Positions 8,569 through 17,259 are shown, numbered from the stretch's first letter. The stretch is DNA of 64,000 nucleotides from Hymenobacter sp. GOD-10R (GCF_035609205.1 NZ_CP141184.1:5153001-5217000), one strand, 5' to 3'. The notes: a model not told the origin generated them from the letters alone. Numbers and translations: made by a program.

Positions 8569-10473
8569 TTACAGCATCCATTTCTTCCACCAGTGCTGAA
8601 AAACAATCAGCGCCCAGATGCGCGCGTGCACGTCGCCGGGGTTGCGGGAGAACAGCTGCTCCTTGAGCTTGCGGATAGCATCTACGTCGAATACACCTTG
8701 TGCTTCCACAAAAGCATCGGAGAGCAAGTCGTCCGTAATCAAGGGGCGCAGCTCGTTGCGGAACCACTTTAATAGCGGTACTTCGAAGCCTTGTTTTGGT
8801 CGTTTGTACAACTCTTCAGGAAGCATCGAGCGAAACGCATCCTGCACAATCCGCTTCTTCATCTTTACATCTATTTTACTTTCGACGGGCAGTGAGAAAG
8901 CAAAGTTGACGACGTTTGGATCTAGGAAAGGCGGGCGTACTTCTAACGAATTTGCCATGCTCATTAAGTCTACCTTCGTGAGCATATCATATGGTAGCAC
9001 TAGCTTCATATCGGTCAGGAGCACCTCGTTCAGGTCTCCATCGGCATGCAGGTTTTCCAGGATGTCCCGGCGCCTTTTCTCAGCTAGCTTTTTGCCTACT
9101 TTCTTCCGAGCATCAGCGCTTAGTAAGTTGCGCGCATCTTTTTCGTTTACAAACGAAGCCCAATCCCAATAGCGGTCTTTGGGCCCGCTGAGCATGCCGC
9201 GCGAAAAGCGCTGAAACTGTCGAATGCGGTTGCCGAAGAAGGAATTGCGTGACTTCGGCAGCACGTCCCAGAGCAGGTTTAGTCCTGTCACGGCTTCGGC
9301 CTTAAATCCACCTTGCCGCACTTGCAGCTCACCCATGTGCTTGTTGTAACCCGCAAACATCTCGTCGGCACCATCGCCGGAAAGCGCAACTGTTACCTGC
9401 TCGCGCGTGCGCTTGCTCAGAATATACACCGCTAAGGCTGATGAATCAGCGAAGGGCTCATCTATGTAGTTGAGGACGTCGAAGATGTGATCGTACAGGT
9501 CCTGATTTGTGAGTGAGAAGACTGTGTGATTGGTTTTATACTTCTCTGCGACCAGCTTAGCATACTTCGTCTCGTCAAAGAAAGGCTCGTCGCGGTAGCC
9601 AATGCTAAATGTATTCAGATGCTGCGTATGGCGGGATGCTAGGGCTACAATGACTGAAGAATCAATGCCTCCACTTAAGAAAGCTCCCAGCGGCACATCG
9701 GCTACCAGTCGCCGTGAAGTAGCTTCATCTAGTAGCTCTACCAGTTTCGTTTGTTGCTGTTCGTAGCTGAGCTTGTTCTTTTGCACCTTCTTCGGATCGT
9801 AGGGTATCTTATACCACCGTTTCCGAACGATCTTCTTCCCTTTGATATACAGATAATGACCTGGCAATAGCTTCTTCACCCCTTTAAAGATGGTAGCTGG
9901 GCCAGGAATATAGTTGAGCTGCAAATAATGACTGAGCGACACATAGTCTAGCTTGCGCGGAATGCCAAGTGCTAGCAATGACTTCATTTCTGAAGCGAAC
10001 AGCAGCTTATCTTCGTCGCGGTACACGAGCAGGGGCTTCTCCCCCATCCGGTCGCGGGCAATGAAAAGCGAATCCTCCTCCTTATCGTAAATAGCTAGGC
10101 CGAAGAATCCATTTAGCTTCTTCAGGAAATCACGCCCTTCCGAAATATACAGTTGCAGAATTACTTCTGTATCCGTCTGGGAATGAAAATGGTAGCCCTT
10201 TTTAATGAGCTTCTGCCGTAGCTCACGGAAGTTGAATATTTCGCCGTTGAAGACAATCGTATACCGACCCGCTTCGTCAGTCATAGGCTGATTACCATCA
10301 GCAGTAAGGTCGAGGATGGCTAAGCGCCGAAAACCTAGGCCGCAACGGTCATACACAAAATGGCCCTGTGAATCGGGGCCACGGCTAACAATAGCATCAG
10401 TTGAAGCCTGCAATGAGGCTAGGGAAGCGCGCCCGGCGTCCGTAAAAGCAAATGTTCCGGTAATTCCACACAT
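8569..10473 (-). CDS. asnB: glutamine-hydrolysing asparagine synthase
   Basis: A 634-residue two-domain amidotransferase. The N-terminal class II glutaminase starts with the nucleophile C2 (MCGITG), and a C-terminal ATP-pyrophosphatase synthetase domain carries the loop AFLSGGIDSSVIVAL. It makes asparagine from aspartate, glutamine and ATP. Homologues in capsule and exopolysaccharide loci may instead amidate a sugar acid. Its place 67 bases upstream of ugd, whose product leads to a uronic acid, makes amidation of a uronate plausible but unproven. SEVRPPFLDPNVVNFAFSLP near residue 510 is typical. The start is ATG 10473, ten bases from a -7 element (10482-10489). Confidence 0.92.
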   Translation of the reverse strand: MCGITGTFAFTDAGRASLASLQASTDAIVSRGPDSQGHFVYDRCGLGFRRLAILDLTADGNQPMTDEAGRYTIVFNGEIFNFRELRQKLIKKGYHFHSQTDTEVILQLYISEGRDFLKKLNGFFGLAIYDKEEDSLFIARDRMGEKPLLVYRDEDKLLFASEMKSLLALGIPRKLDYVSLSHYLQLNYIPGPATIFKGVKKLLPGHYLYIKGKKIVRKRWYKIPYDPKKVQKNKLSYEQQQTKLVELLDEATSRRLVADVPLGAFLSGGIDSSVIVALASRHTQHLNTFSIGYRDEPFFDETKYAKLVAEKYKTNHTVFSLTNQDLYDHIFDVLNYIDEPFADSSALAVYILSKRTREQVTVALSGDGADEMFAGYNKHMGELQVRQGGFKAEAVTGLNLLWDVLPKSRNSFFGNRIRQFQRFSRGMLSGPKDRYWDWASFVNEKDARNLLSADARKKVGKKLAEKRRRDILENLHADGDLNEVLLTDMKLVLPYDMLTKVDLMSMANSLEVRPPFLDPNVVNFAFSLPVESKIDVKMKKRIVQDAFRSMLPEELYKRPKQGFEVPLLKWFRNELRPLITDDLLSDAFVEAQGVFDVDAIRKLKEQLFSRNPGDVHARIWALIVFQHWWKKWML

Positions 10474-10481
10474 AATGAGGC

Positions 10482-10489
10482 CAAAAGTA
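10482..10489 (-). promoter_or_regulatory. Bacteroidota -7 element for asnB
   Basis: TACTTTTG on the minus strand is a full match to TAnnTTTG and lies 8 bases before the asnB ATG, so the leader would be very short. I see no well-placed -33 TTG. The assignment rests on the -7 match and position only. Confidence 0.55.
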
Positions 10490-10587
10490 CAAACTATCGA
10501 GGCTTGCTTGGCGCAAGGTAGCAGCCAAGGCTCGTAACCAAAGCTATGCCATGCTAGTACACGAAATTAATTCCCCTTTCTAATTAT

Positions 10588-11085
10588 ATGGCCATGGACC
10601 TCCAGAATCGAATGAATTTACAGCAGCAATTTGAAGCCGCTGTGTCGCGCGTAGACAGTCTACCTCCTGCTGAAGCTGCTCCCCATATGGTAGATCTCTA
10701 TGGGCTTTACAAACAAGCTACTGATGGTGACCACGACGCAAAAACGGATGAAGTAGGCGACGATACGCCTGATAATCCAAACGGCCCTGCAGGCATGTCT
10801 CAGGCGCAGTGGGATTCGTGGAGCAAGTTCAAGGGTACAAGCCAGGAAGATGCGCAACGTCAGTATATCGCGAAAGTAGAAGAAATAGCTGGCCCCCTGG
10901 GTGAGCAAACGACGGTGCTTACTGGCAACGGTCAGCCCGCTACAGGCTCACAAGTAAACGTTGATAATACGACTACAGCCCAACAGCCTGAGAGTAGCCC
11001 GGGTATTTCGCAGGGTGGCTTGCAAGGTGATATTACGGCAGGTGCCCCGTATGGCGGCGAGGACAAGCTAAAAGGAGAACAGTAA
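10588..11085 (+). CDS. acyl-CoA-binding protein (ACBP) domain protein with a disordered tail
   Basis: A 165-residue cytosolic protein (no signal peptide). Residues 10-105 match eukaryotic ACBP. LYGLYKQATDGD (37-48) aligns with the YGHYKQATVGD helix, and WDSWSKFKGTSQEDAQRQYI (75-94) with the W..LKGTS..DA...YI helix. The acyl-CoA contacts known from ACBP, Tyr28, Lys32, Lys54 and Tyr73, appear as Y38, K42, K82 and Y93. The loop between helices 2 and 3 is about ten residues longer and very acidic. The last 55 residues are Gln/Gly/Thr-rich and look unstructured. The likely role is binding and buffering long-chain acyl-CoA. The start could be ATG 10588 or 10594. It is divergent from asnB and convergent with the flavoprotein gene. 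Confidence 0.8.
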   Translation: MAMDLQNRMNLQQQFEAAVSRVDSLPPAEAAPHMVDLYGLYKQATDGDHDAKTDEVGDDTPDNPNGPAGMSQAQWDSWSKFKGTSQEDAQRQYIAKVEEIAGPLGEQTTVLTGNGQPATGSQVNVDNTTTAQQPESSPGISQGGLQGDITAGAPYGGEDKLKGEQ

Positions 11086-11132
11086 TCCTGAACCACGGAT
11101 TCGGTCGGATTTTACGGATTTTGTAGTCGATT
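11086..11132. repeat. left copy of a 47-bp inverted repeat
   Basis: This copy begins directly after the ACBP stop codon and is matched in reverse complement by 11224-11270, with three mismatches in 47 bases. It contains ACGGATT-type units (CACGGATTCGG, TTACGGATTTTG) that resemble intergenic repeats found in many genomes. Confidence 0.85.
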
Positions 11133-11167
11133 ACCTTCTGCCTTCTTCTCCTCGCTTTTGTAAGAAC

Positions 11168-11201
11168 AAAAAAGCCTTCCCAGCAGTGGGAAGGCTTTTT
11201 T
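11168..11201. terminator. bidirectional terminator between ACBP and flavoprotein genes
   Basis: Perfect 15-bp arms 11168-11182 and 11187-11201 have a GCAG loop, a GC-rich core AGCCTTCCCA and A6/T6 tails on both sides. It ends both convergent genes and sits inside the two 47-bp repeat copies. Confidence 0.92.
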
Positions 11202-11223
11202 GCTAGACAGAGCCTAAGTCGTT

Positions 11224-11270
11224 AATCGGCTACAAAATCCGTGGAATCCGACCGAATCCGTGGTTCAGGA
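11224..11270. repeat. right copy of the 47-bp inverted repeat
   Basis: Reverse complement of 11086-11132 with three mismatches. It ends one base before the stop codon of the minus-strand flavoprotein gene, so the two copies exactly bracket the intergenic region. Confidence 0.85.
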
Positions 11271-11271
11271 A

Positions 11272-12681
11272 TTAAAAGATCTTGCCGGGATTCAAGATGC
11301 CGGCCGGATCAAACACCCGCTTGATGCCGCGCATGATGTCCAGGTTAGCTTCCGGTAAGGCAATGCCGATATAGCCTTTCTGCACCAGCCCGATGCCGTG
11401 TTCACCCGAGATGGTGCCGCCTAACTTTACGCACAACTCGAAGATTTCAGAAATAGGCTGACGTAGCCCTACGTTCCATTGCTCGTCGTTCAAGTCGCCG
11501 CGAATGATGTTGACGTGCAGGTTACCGTCGCCAGCATGGCCGTAGCACACGCTCTTGAAGCCATAACGGGCCCCGATTTCTTTTACGCCCTTCAGGAGTA
11601 CGGGCAACTCCGCGCGGGGCACGACAGTATCTTCCTCTTTATAGACGGAGTTGTAGCGCACGGAGTTACCAATGTTGCGGCGGATGCGCCACAGCTCGTC
11701 TTTCTGCGTGGCATTGTCGGCAAGCAGGACTTCGCCCACATCATAATGACCTAGCACGTCATACACCTGCTCCGCTTCTTTGTAAAGTTCATCCAAGTCC
11801 TGGCCATCCAACTCTATCAGCAAGTGGGCGTGGATATCTTCGGGCAGGGTAAGCGGAATTTGCAGGTAATCGGAAGACCAGGCAATGGCTTCGCGTTCCA
11901 TGAATTCCATACCCGACGGAATGATGCCGGCCCGGAACACGGCGGATACAGCCTCCGCTGCTTGCTCGATCTGCCGGAAGGGCACCAGCATAAGGACATT
12001 CTGCTGCGGGTACGGCAGAAGCCGAAACACGACTTTAGTAATAATGCCCAAGGTGCCTTCCGAGCCAACCATGAGCTGGGTAAGATTGTAGCCGGTGGAG
12101 TTTTTGAGGGTGTTGGCGGCCGTCCAGATCAGGTCGCCCGTGGGCAGCACCACCTGCAAGTTCAGCACATAGTCGCGGGTGGTACCATATTTCACGGCCT
12201 TGGGGCCGCCGCTGCTGTGGGCTAGATTGCCACCTAGGGTGCAACTGCCTTTGCTGGCAGGGTCGGGCGGGTAGAATAGTCCTTTCGCCTGCACCGCTTC
12301 CTGAAACACCTGATTGATTACGCCTGGCTCTACCGTGGCCTGCAAGTTGCGCTCATCAATTTCGATGATCTTGTTAAGGCGCTCTGTACTAATCACTACG
12401 CCATTGTGCACAGGTAGCGCCCCCCCACTTAGGCCCGTTCCGGCGCCACGCGGTGTTACGGGAACATGATGCTCGTGGCAGAGTCGCACAATTTGGCTTA
12501 TCTCTTCAGCGTTAGCTGGACGCAACACCACATCGGGAGCGTAGTGTAGGTCTTCAGTGTGGTCACGGCCGTAGTCGGCGTACACGTCGGCTTCGACGCC
12601 TTGGGCGGTGAGAACGTGGTGCTGGCCTACAATTTGTTCGAAAGCAGCAACCAGTTCAGGTGTTAGTGGTTGAAAATTCAT
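11272..12681 (-). CDS. FAD-linked oxidase, GlcD/D-lactate dehydrogenase family
   Basis: A 469-residue flavoprotein of the FAD-binding-4 type that oxidises a 2-hydroxy acid (glycolate, D-lactate or D-2-hydroxyglutarate) and passes electrons to the respiratory chain. The FAD PP-loop is seen as VTPRGAGTGLSGGALP near residue 95, followed by GGNLAHSSGGPKAVKYG. The C-terminal cap domain has YGHAGDGNLHVNI and GTISGEHGIGL, with metal- and FAD-contacting histidines. The length is normal for a stand-alone GlcD. No GlcE/GlcF partners are adjacent, so it resembles the single-subunit D-lactate dehydrogenases. The substrate cannot be decided from sequence. Confidence 0.9.
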   Translation of the reverse strand: MNFQPLTPELVAAFEQIVGQHHVLTAQGVEADVYADYGRDHTEDLHYAPDVVLRPANAEEISQIVRLCHEHHVPVTPRGAGTGLSGGALPVHNGVVISTERLNKIIEIDERNLQATVEPGVINQVFQEAVQAKGLFYPPDPASKGSCTLGGNLAHSSGGPKAVKYGTTRDYVLNLQVVLPTGDLIWTAANTLKNSTGYNLTQLMVGSEGTLGIITKVVFRLLPYPQQNVLMLVPFRQIEQAAEAVSAVFRAGIIPSGMEFMEREAIAWSSDYLQIPLTLPEDIHAHLLIELDGQDLDELYKEAEQVYDVLGHYDVGEVLLADNATQKDELWRIRRNIGNSVRYNSVYKEEDTVVPRAELPVLLKGVKEIGARYGFKSVCYGHAGDGNLHVNIIRGDLNDEQWNVGLRQPISEIFELCVKLGGTISGEHGIGLVQKGYIGIALPEANLDIMRGIKRVFDPAGILNPGKIF

Positions 12682-12711
12682 AGAGACAGAAGGTCGAATG
12701 GCCTATTCACG

Positions 12712-12719
12712 TATCTTTG
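12712..12719 (+). promoter_or_regulatory. Bacteroidota -7 element before the NlpC/P60 gene
   Basis: TATCTTTG fits TAnnTTTG and ends 7 bases before the ATG at 12727, so transcription would begin at or very near the start codon (a leaderless or nearly leaderless mRNA). No clear -33 TTG lies 19 bases upstream. Confidence 0.55.
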
Positions 12720-12726
12720 TCCCCCG

Positions 12727-13410
12727 ATGCAGGAACACGTTGCGAAGGTACAGCATTCAGAGCGTTGGCGCTGCTTACTAACGGTAATTATGCTTGGGGC
12801 TGTTGTTTGGTTGGCAGGCTGCGGCCCTTCCCATAAAGTAAACTATCGGAATGGCCGTTACCACTCGGCGCGCGAAATGGCGCGCTTGAAAGCCAACGCA
12901 CGCCGCCGGAGTAGCACACCCGTCGCTCGCTCAAAATCGAAGATTACTTCTTCTACTGGTAACACCAAAATCGTGGTAAAACGGCCGTCTTCCGAACGGC
13001 GTCCGTTGCCGGCTAATCTGCCGCAAGCACTTGCTACGGTAATCGAGACAGCACGCTCTTACGAAGGCACTCCTTATAAGTATGGGGGAACAACTCGCCT
13101 AGGTATTGACTGTTCTGGCTTGCTTTATGCTGCTTTCGCTGCCATTGATGTTGATATTCCCCGTTCCTCCAACGAACAAGCCATTTGGGGAGACCCCGTG
13201 AAGCCGCAAAATCTTCAAATAGGTGATTTAGTATTTTTTGGAGCATCTCCTGGAAGCTCTGTTATAACGCACGTAGGATTAGTGACGCAAGCCACCGCCG
13301 AGGATATACAGTTTATTCATTCTTCTACCAGTCTAGGAGTAGTAGAAAACACTCTTGATACGGATTACTTCCTAAGCCGATTTATTAAGGCAGTAAGGCC
13401 AAAGCTATGA
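12727..13410 (+). CDS. NlpC/P60 peptidoglycan endopeptidase, lipoprotein
   Basis: A 227-residue cell-wall hydrolase. A signal peptide ends in the lipobox LAGC (C32). A basic linker (about 35-95) is followed by the NlpC/P60 domain (about 100-227), which cleaves D-Glu/iGlu-diaminopimelate bonds in peptidoglycan peptides. Catalytic residues are C129 (GIDCSGLLY), H182 (THVGLV) and H198 (FIHSS). TPYKYGGTT just before the Cys is typical. I prefer ATG 12727 over upstream frame extension because a -7 element lies directly before it and the extension would overlap the divergent flavoprotein gene. The likely site is the inner face of the outer membrane. Confidence 0.92.
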   Translation: MQEHVAKVQHSERWRCLLTVIMLGAVVWLAGCGPSHKVNYRNGRYHSAREMARLKANARRRSSTPVARSKSKITSSTGNTKIVVKRPSSERRPLPANLPQALATVIETARSYEGTPYKYGGTTRLGIDCSGLLYAAFAAIDVDIPRSSNEQAIWGDPVKPQNLQIGDLVFFGASPGSSVITHVGLVTQATAEDIQFIHSSTSLGVVENTLDTDYFLSRFIKAVRPKL

Positions 13411-13562
13411 ACATCAGCTGCTTAATTTAGTATTATCACGTTTTATTACTTAGTTTGGTTTGTGGTAACAATTCAATAACATATTACTTTAAACTCGTTC
13501 GTAGCTTTGTGCGGCTCTTGCACACACCACTTCAGCCTCTTTTTTCACTTTTTTCACACTTT

Positions 13563-16500
13563 ATGAAACAAATACGTTTACTCCATCTACTGCTGTTGTT
13601 GCTGACGCTGTTGTCAGTACACACGGGTTGGAGCCAGGGTACAACGACTTCTAGTATGAGCGGTGTAATCACCGATCAGTCTGGGGCTGGTCTTCCTGGT
13701 GCTACCGTTATTGCAGTGCACACACCTACGAATACGCAGTATGTGGCACCCACTAACTCGGATGGTCGTTTCAACCTGCAAAACATGCGCGTAGGTGGTC
13801 CTTACACGGTTCGTGTGACTTTTGTGGGTTACCAAGATGTGACGCGGGAGGGTATTTACTTGACGCTAGGCCAGACCCAGCGTTTAGATATCAACTTAAG
13901 TGAAACCAGCACACAACTAGCTGGTGTGACAGTTACGGGTACTGATCCTCGGTCCATTCTTAATGCAGAACGCTCCGGTTCTGTTACTAACATTGGCACG
14001 CAAGAGCTTCAACGTCTTCCTTCTATCACCCGCAACCTAAACGATTTCCTGCGTCTGACTCCCCAATCTTCGGGCACCAACGCCGGTGCTATTGGTGGTG
14101 GTAACTACCGTCAGAATAACGTTACTGTAGACGGTGCTGACTTCAATAATAACTTTGGAATTGGTGGCAACTTGCCAGCTGGTGGTAACCCTATTTCTCT
14201 GGATGCCATCGAGGAAATTACGGTTAACGTGACTCCTTTTGACGTTCGTCAATCTAACTTCATCGGCAGTGCAGTTAACGCTGTAACACGTTCAGGCACT
14301 AACAACTTCTCTGGTTCAGTTTACACCTTCTGGCGTAATCAAAATCAACAAGGTAACCGAGTTGGGCCTGATGAGTTTGTAAAGCAAAAGCTAGATGATA
14401 AGCAATATGGCTTCCGTTTGGGAGGTCCGATTATTAAAGATAAAGTATTCTTCTTCGTAAACGCAGAAAGAAGAGATGCGACTAGCCCAGGCCAGCAGAA
14501 TCTTGCTTCGACTGATGCTTTGCCCTTCGGTGGCCCGAACACACCTTCAAATATAGTACGTCCCACGGAGACTCGGCTGAACGAGATCAGCAACTACTTA
14601 AGAGAGCAGTATGGATACGAGACAGGGCCTTACCAAGGATATTCATTTAAGAGCCAAAGAACAAACATCCTAGGTCGTGTCGACTGGAACATCAATACCA
14701 ATAACCGCTTCACTGTTCGCTACAGCCAAGTAACTAGCAAAGCACCTAGCTTTGTAAGTACGTCGCGAAGCCCGCTGACTGCCTTCACAAATACGCGTCT
14801 CAGCAACTTTGCTCTACCATTTGCTAACTCGAACTATTACCAAGAGCAAAACTTATATTCATTGGCAGCAGAGTTGAACTCTACTATCCGTGGCAAGTTT
14901 TTCAATACCGCCCGATTCACTTACACAAACCAGAACGACCCACGTAGCTCAGACAGCGAGGTCTTCCCATTTGTAGATATTTTAGAGCAAGGAAATCCCT
15001 ACACCTCTTTCGGTTACGAACCCTTCACTTATGGTAACCTACGAGAAGTAAAGACCTTCTCAGGTGTAGACTTCGTAAACTTCAGCCTTGGCCGTAACAA
15101 TATTACAGCTGGCATACAAGTAGACGTACAGAACACTCGTAATGGTTTCCAACGTTTTGGCACCAGCTACTACACGTTTGATTCGTGGGATGCTTTCAGA
15201 ACTGGAGGAAATCCTAGCTCATTCGCGCTAACTTATTCGCTGCTACCAGGCTTTGAACAAGCTTATCCTCGTTTCAAGTTTGCTCAAGGCTCAGTTTATG
15301 CTCAAGATGAATTTACCGTCAACGACAAATTGCGTTTAACAGCCGGTTTGCGTCTGGAGCGTAATATGTATCTAGATGTAAATGAAATTCAAACGCACCC
15401 GCTAGTAGCTTCTCTGACCTTTGCCAATGGCGAACACATTGACACAGGTACGCTACCTAACAACCGTACACTCTGGTCACCACGTTTTGGTTTCAACTAC
15501 GATGTGAAGGGTAATCGTACACTGCAAATTCGCGGTGGTTCAGGAATTTTCTCTGGTCGGGTACCCACAGTATGGCTTGTAGCACAGTCAGGTGACTCAG
15601 GTTTGCTACAGTTTACTACTACTGCTACTGCTACTGCTACTGCCCCTATTACTGACAGGAAATTTGATCCAAACCCCGCAGCCTATCGTCCTCAAGACGT
15701 ACCAACTCCTGGCACCCAAGTTCCGAGCACGGTTAGCACTACGGATCGCAACTTCAGAAATCCACAAGTCTGGAAGAGTAGCCTCGCTGTAGATGCCCAA
15801 TTGCCTGGTGGCGTAGTGGGTACTCTGGAAGGTATTTACAACAAAGATCTTATCGTAGCTCTAGGACGGAACCCTAACTTGGTAGATCCACAGGCTTTGA
15901 ACATTGTTGGATATCCTGATAAACGCAACATCTACCCTAATTCTGTTTCTACTCGTTTCATCAATCCTTTGACCAGTGCATCTGCTGCCAACCCAAACCA
16001 ACCGGTAGCTAATGGTAACGCAAGTGGAACGCAGGCATTCAACCCTGTTGTACTTTACAACCGTCATAAGGGCTATTACTGGTCAGCAAGCGCAAAACTG
16101 GATAAGCGCTTCAGTAACGGTATTGTCGCTTCGGCTGCTTATGTGAGAAGCCAGCAAAAGGTTCTATTTGATGGTAGTGGTGATCAGTTGCTCAATACAT
16201 GGTCAAACACAGCCATCATTAACAACTCCAACAATCCTGAGCTGAGCTACTCTAACTATGTAGTACCTAGCCGCTTCATTGTTTCTCTCTCCTACCGTAA
16301 GGAGTACATCAAGCATTTGGGCACACAGATTTCGGTATTCTACGAAGGCTCTACGCAAGGGCGATTCTCCTACATCTATGGTGGCGACTTCAACCGCGAC
16401 GGTCAAACCAACGACTTGCTCTATATTCCAAAAGACGCTACAGAAATTAATTTCTCTGACTTCAATTACGGAACTGCAGCTGCACCTAAAACGTATACTG

Positions 16501-16964
16501 CTGCTCAACAGAGCGAACTTTTCTTCCGTTACCTTGAGCAAGACGAATATTTGAATAGCCACCGTGGACAATACGCTGAGCGCAACGGTGCTAAATTCCC
16601 TTGGCGCAACCAATTTGATGTACGCTTTGCTCAAGATATCTTCGCAAGCACAGGCGACAAGCGCAATACACTTCAGTTCACGATTGACGTGTTCAACTTT
16701 GGCAACTTGTTGAACAGGAACTGGGGCCTAGTTCAGACTTTGAACACAGTTTCTAATGGTAACGCAGCTATCTTGGTACCTACCAACATCACTGCACCTA
16801 CCAACAACCCAACGTTACCGCTCTATACACCTAACGGAACTGTACGGCCTACATTCCGCTTAGCCACTGACCGCAACCAGCCTGTTACAACTACTTTCCG
16901 TAACACGATTGCGTTGGCTTCTACTTACTACATGCAGTTTGGCTTGCGTTATACCTTTAACTAA
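13563..16964 (+). CDS. TonB-dependent receptor, Oar-like with carboxypeptidase-regulatory domain
   Basis: A 1133-residue outer-membrane transporter. A signal peptide (MKQIRLLHLLLLLL...WSQG) is followed by a CarboxypepD_reg-like beta-sandwich (about 25-115; SGVITDQSGAGLPGATV), a plug domain (about 120-250; NNVTVDGADFNNNFGIGG) and a large barrel ending in an aromatic C-terminus (LRYTFN). This Oar/TonB-receptor type is common in Bacteroidota and often imports or secretes large substrates; the ligand is unknown. ATG 13563 gives a proper signal peptide, while the open frame upstream to 13455 does not. No SusD-like partner follows, so it is not a SusCD glycan system. A six-base repeat at 15615-15644 encodes a Thr-Ala run in the barrel. 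Confidence 0.92.
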   Translation: MKQIRLLHLLLLLLTLLSVHTGWSQGTTTSSMSGVITDQSGAGLPGATVIAVHTPTNTQYVAPTNSDGRFNLQNMRVGGPYTVRVTFVGYQDVTREGIYLTLGQTQRLDINLSETSTQLAGVTVTGTDPRSILNAERSGSVTNIGTQELQRLPSITRNLNDFLRLTPQSSGTNAGAIGGGNYRQNNVTVDGADFNNNFGIGGNLPAGGNPISLDAIEEITVNVTPFDVRQSNFIGSAVNAVTRSGTNNFSGSVYTFWRNQNQQGNRVGPDEFVKQKLDDKQYGFRLGGPIIKDKVFFFVNAERRDATSPGQQNLASTDALPFGGPNTPSNIVRPTETRLNEISNYLREQYGYETGPYQGYSFKSQRTNILGRVDWNINTNNRFTVRYSQVTSKAPSFVSTSRSPLTAFTNTRLSNFALPFANSNYYQEQNLYSLAAELNSTIRGKFFNTARFTYTNQNDPRSSDSEVFPFVDILEQGNPYTSFGYEPFTYGNLREVKTFSGVDFVNFSLGRNNITAGIQVDVQNTRNGFQRFGTSYYTFDSWDAFRTGGNPSSFALTYSLLPGFEQAYPRFKFAQGSVYAQDEFTVNDKLRLTAGLRLERNMYLDVNEIQTHPLVASLTFANGEHIDTGTLPNNRTLWSPRFGFNYDVKGNRTLQIRGGSGIFSGRVPTVWLVAQSGDSGLLQFTTTATATATAPITDRKFDPNPAAYRPQDVPTPGTQVPSTVSTTDRNFRNPQVWKSSLAVDAQLPGGVVGTLEGIYNKDLIVALGRNPNLVDPQALNIVGYPDKRNIYPNSVSTRFINPLTSASAANPNQPVANGNASGTQAFNPVVLYNRHKGYYWSASAKLDKRFSNGIVASAAYVRSQQKVLFDGSGDQLLNTWSNTAIINNSNNPELSYSNYVVPSRFIVSLSYRKEYIKHLGTQISVFYEGSTQGRFSYIYGGDFNRDGQTNDLLYIPKDATEINFSDFNYGTAAAPKTYTAAQQSELFFRYLEQDEYLNSHRGQYAERNGAKFPWRNQFDVRFAQDIFASTGDKRNTLQFTIDVFNFGNLLNRNWGLVQTLNTVSNGNAAILVPTNITAPTNNPTLPLYTPNGTVRPTFRLATDRNQPVTTTFRNTIALASTYYMQFGLRYTFN
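15615..15644 (+). repeat. in-frame ACTGCT tandem repeat inside the TonB receptor
   Basis: ACT/GCT units alternate here, about four full ACTGCT copies after ACTACT, and encode Thr-Ala repeats. Because the unit is six bases, slippage would change loop length without breaking the frame. Confidence 0.75.
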
Positions 16965-16984
16965 GCCCTCTCATTATCAATGAC

Positions 16985-17020
16985 AAAGAGAGCGAAGAAC
17001 ATTCTTCGCTCTCTTTTTTT
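16985..17020 (+). terminator. terminator after the TonB-dependent receptor
   Basis: Complementary arms 16985-16999 and 17002-17016 (AGAGAGCGAAGA paired with TCTTCGCTCTCT) are followed by a T-run to 17020. It starts 21 bases after the receptor stop codon. Confidence 0.9.
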
Positions 17021-17064
17021 GTATCTGGTCACAATCTTTTTTAGCTAAAACCTACCACATACTC

Positions 17065-17094
17065 TTGCAGATTTAGAAAACCGCAGTACTTTTG
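17065..17094 (+). promoter_or_regulatory. Bacteroidota promoter for tRNA-Ala
   Basis: TTG at 17065-17067 and TACTTTTG at 17087-17094 are 19 bases apart, a textbook -33/-7 pair for the Bacteroidota primary sigma factor. The tRNA begins 39 bases after the -7 element. Confidence 0.8.
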
Positions 17095-17133
17095 TCCCAC
17101 CAAAACGCAAATGGCGGTTGGCATAAAAGACTC

Positions 17134-17207
<74 letters not shown>

Positions 17208-17212
17208 CTGTT

Positions 17213-17259
17213 ACAAAAACAGAAAGCCCGGCTAAAGTAGCTGGGCTTTCTGTTTTTGT
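17213..17259 (+). terminator. terminator after tRNA-Ala
   Basis: Arms 17213-17234 and 17238-17259 pair with one G-T wobble, with an AGCCC core and A/T tails on both sides. It starts six bases after the tRNA. Confidence 0.9.

Noticed and set aside
13455..13562. N-terminal extension of the TonB-dependent receptor
   Set aside because: The extension starts with a rare TTG and would bury the signal peptide; ATG 13563 gives a good one.
16203..16634. Long antisense open frame in the TonB receptor gene
   Set aside because: No recognisable domain; it arises from codon bias of the receptor gene on the other strand.
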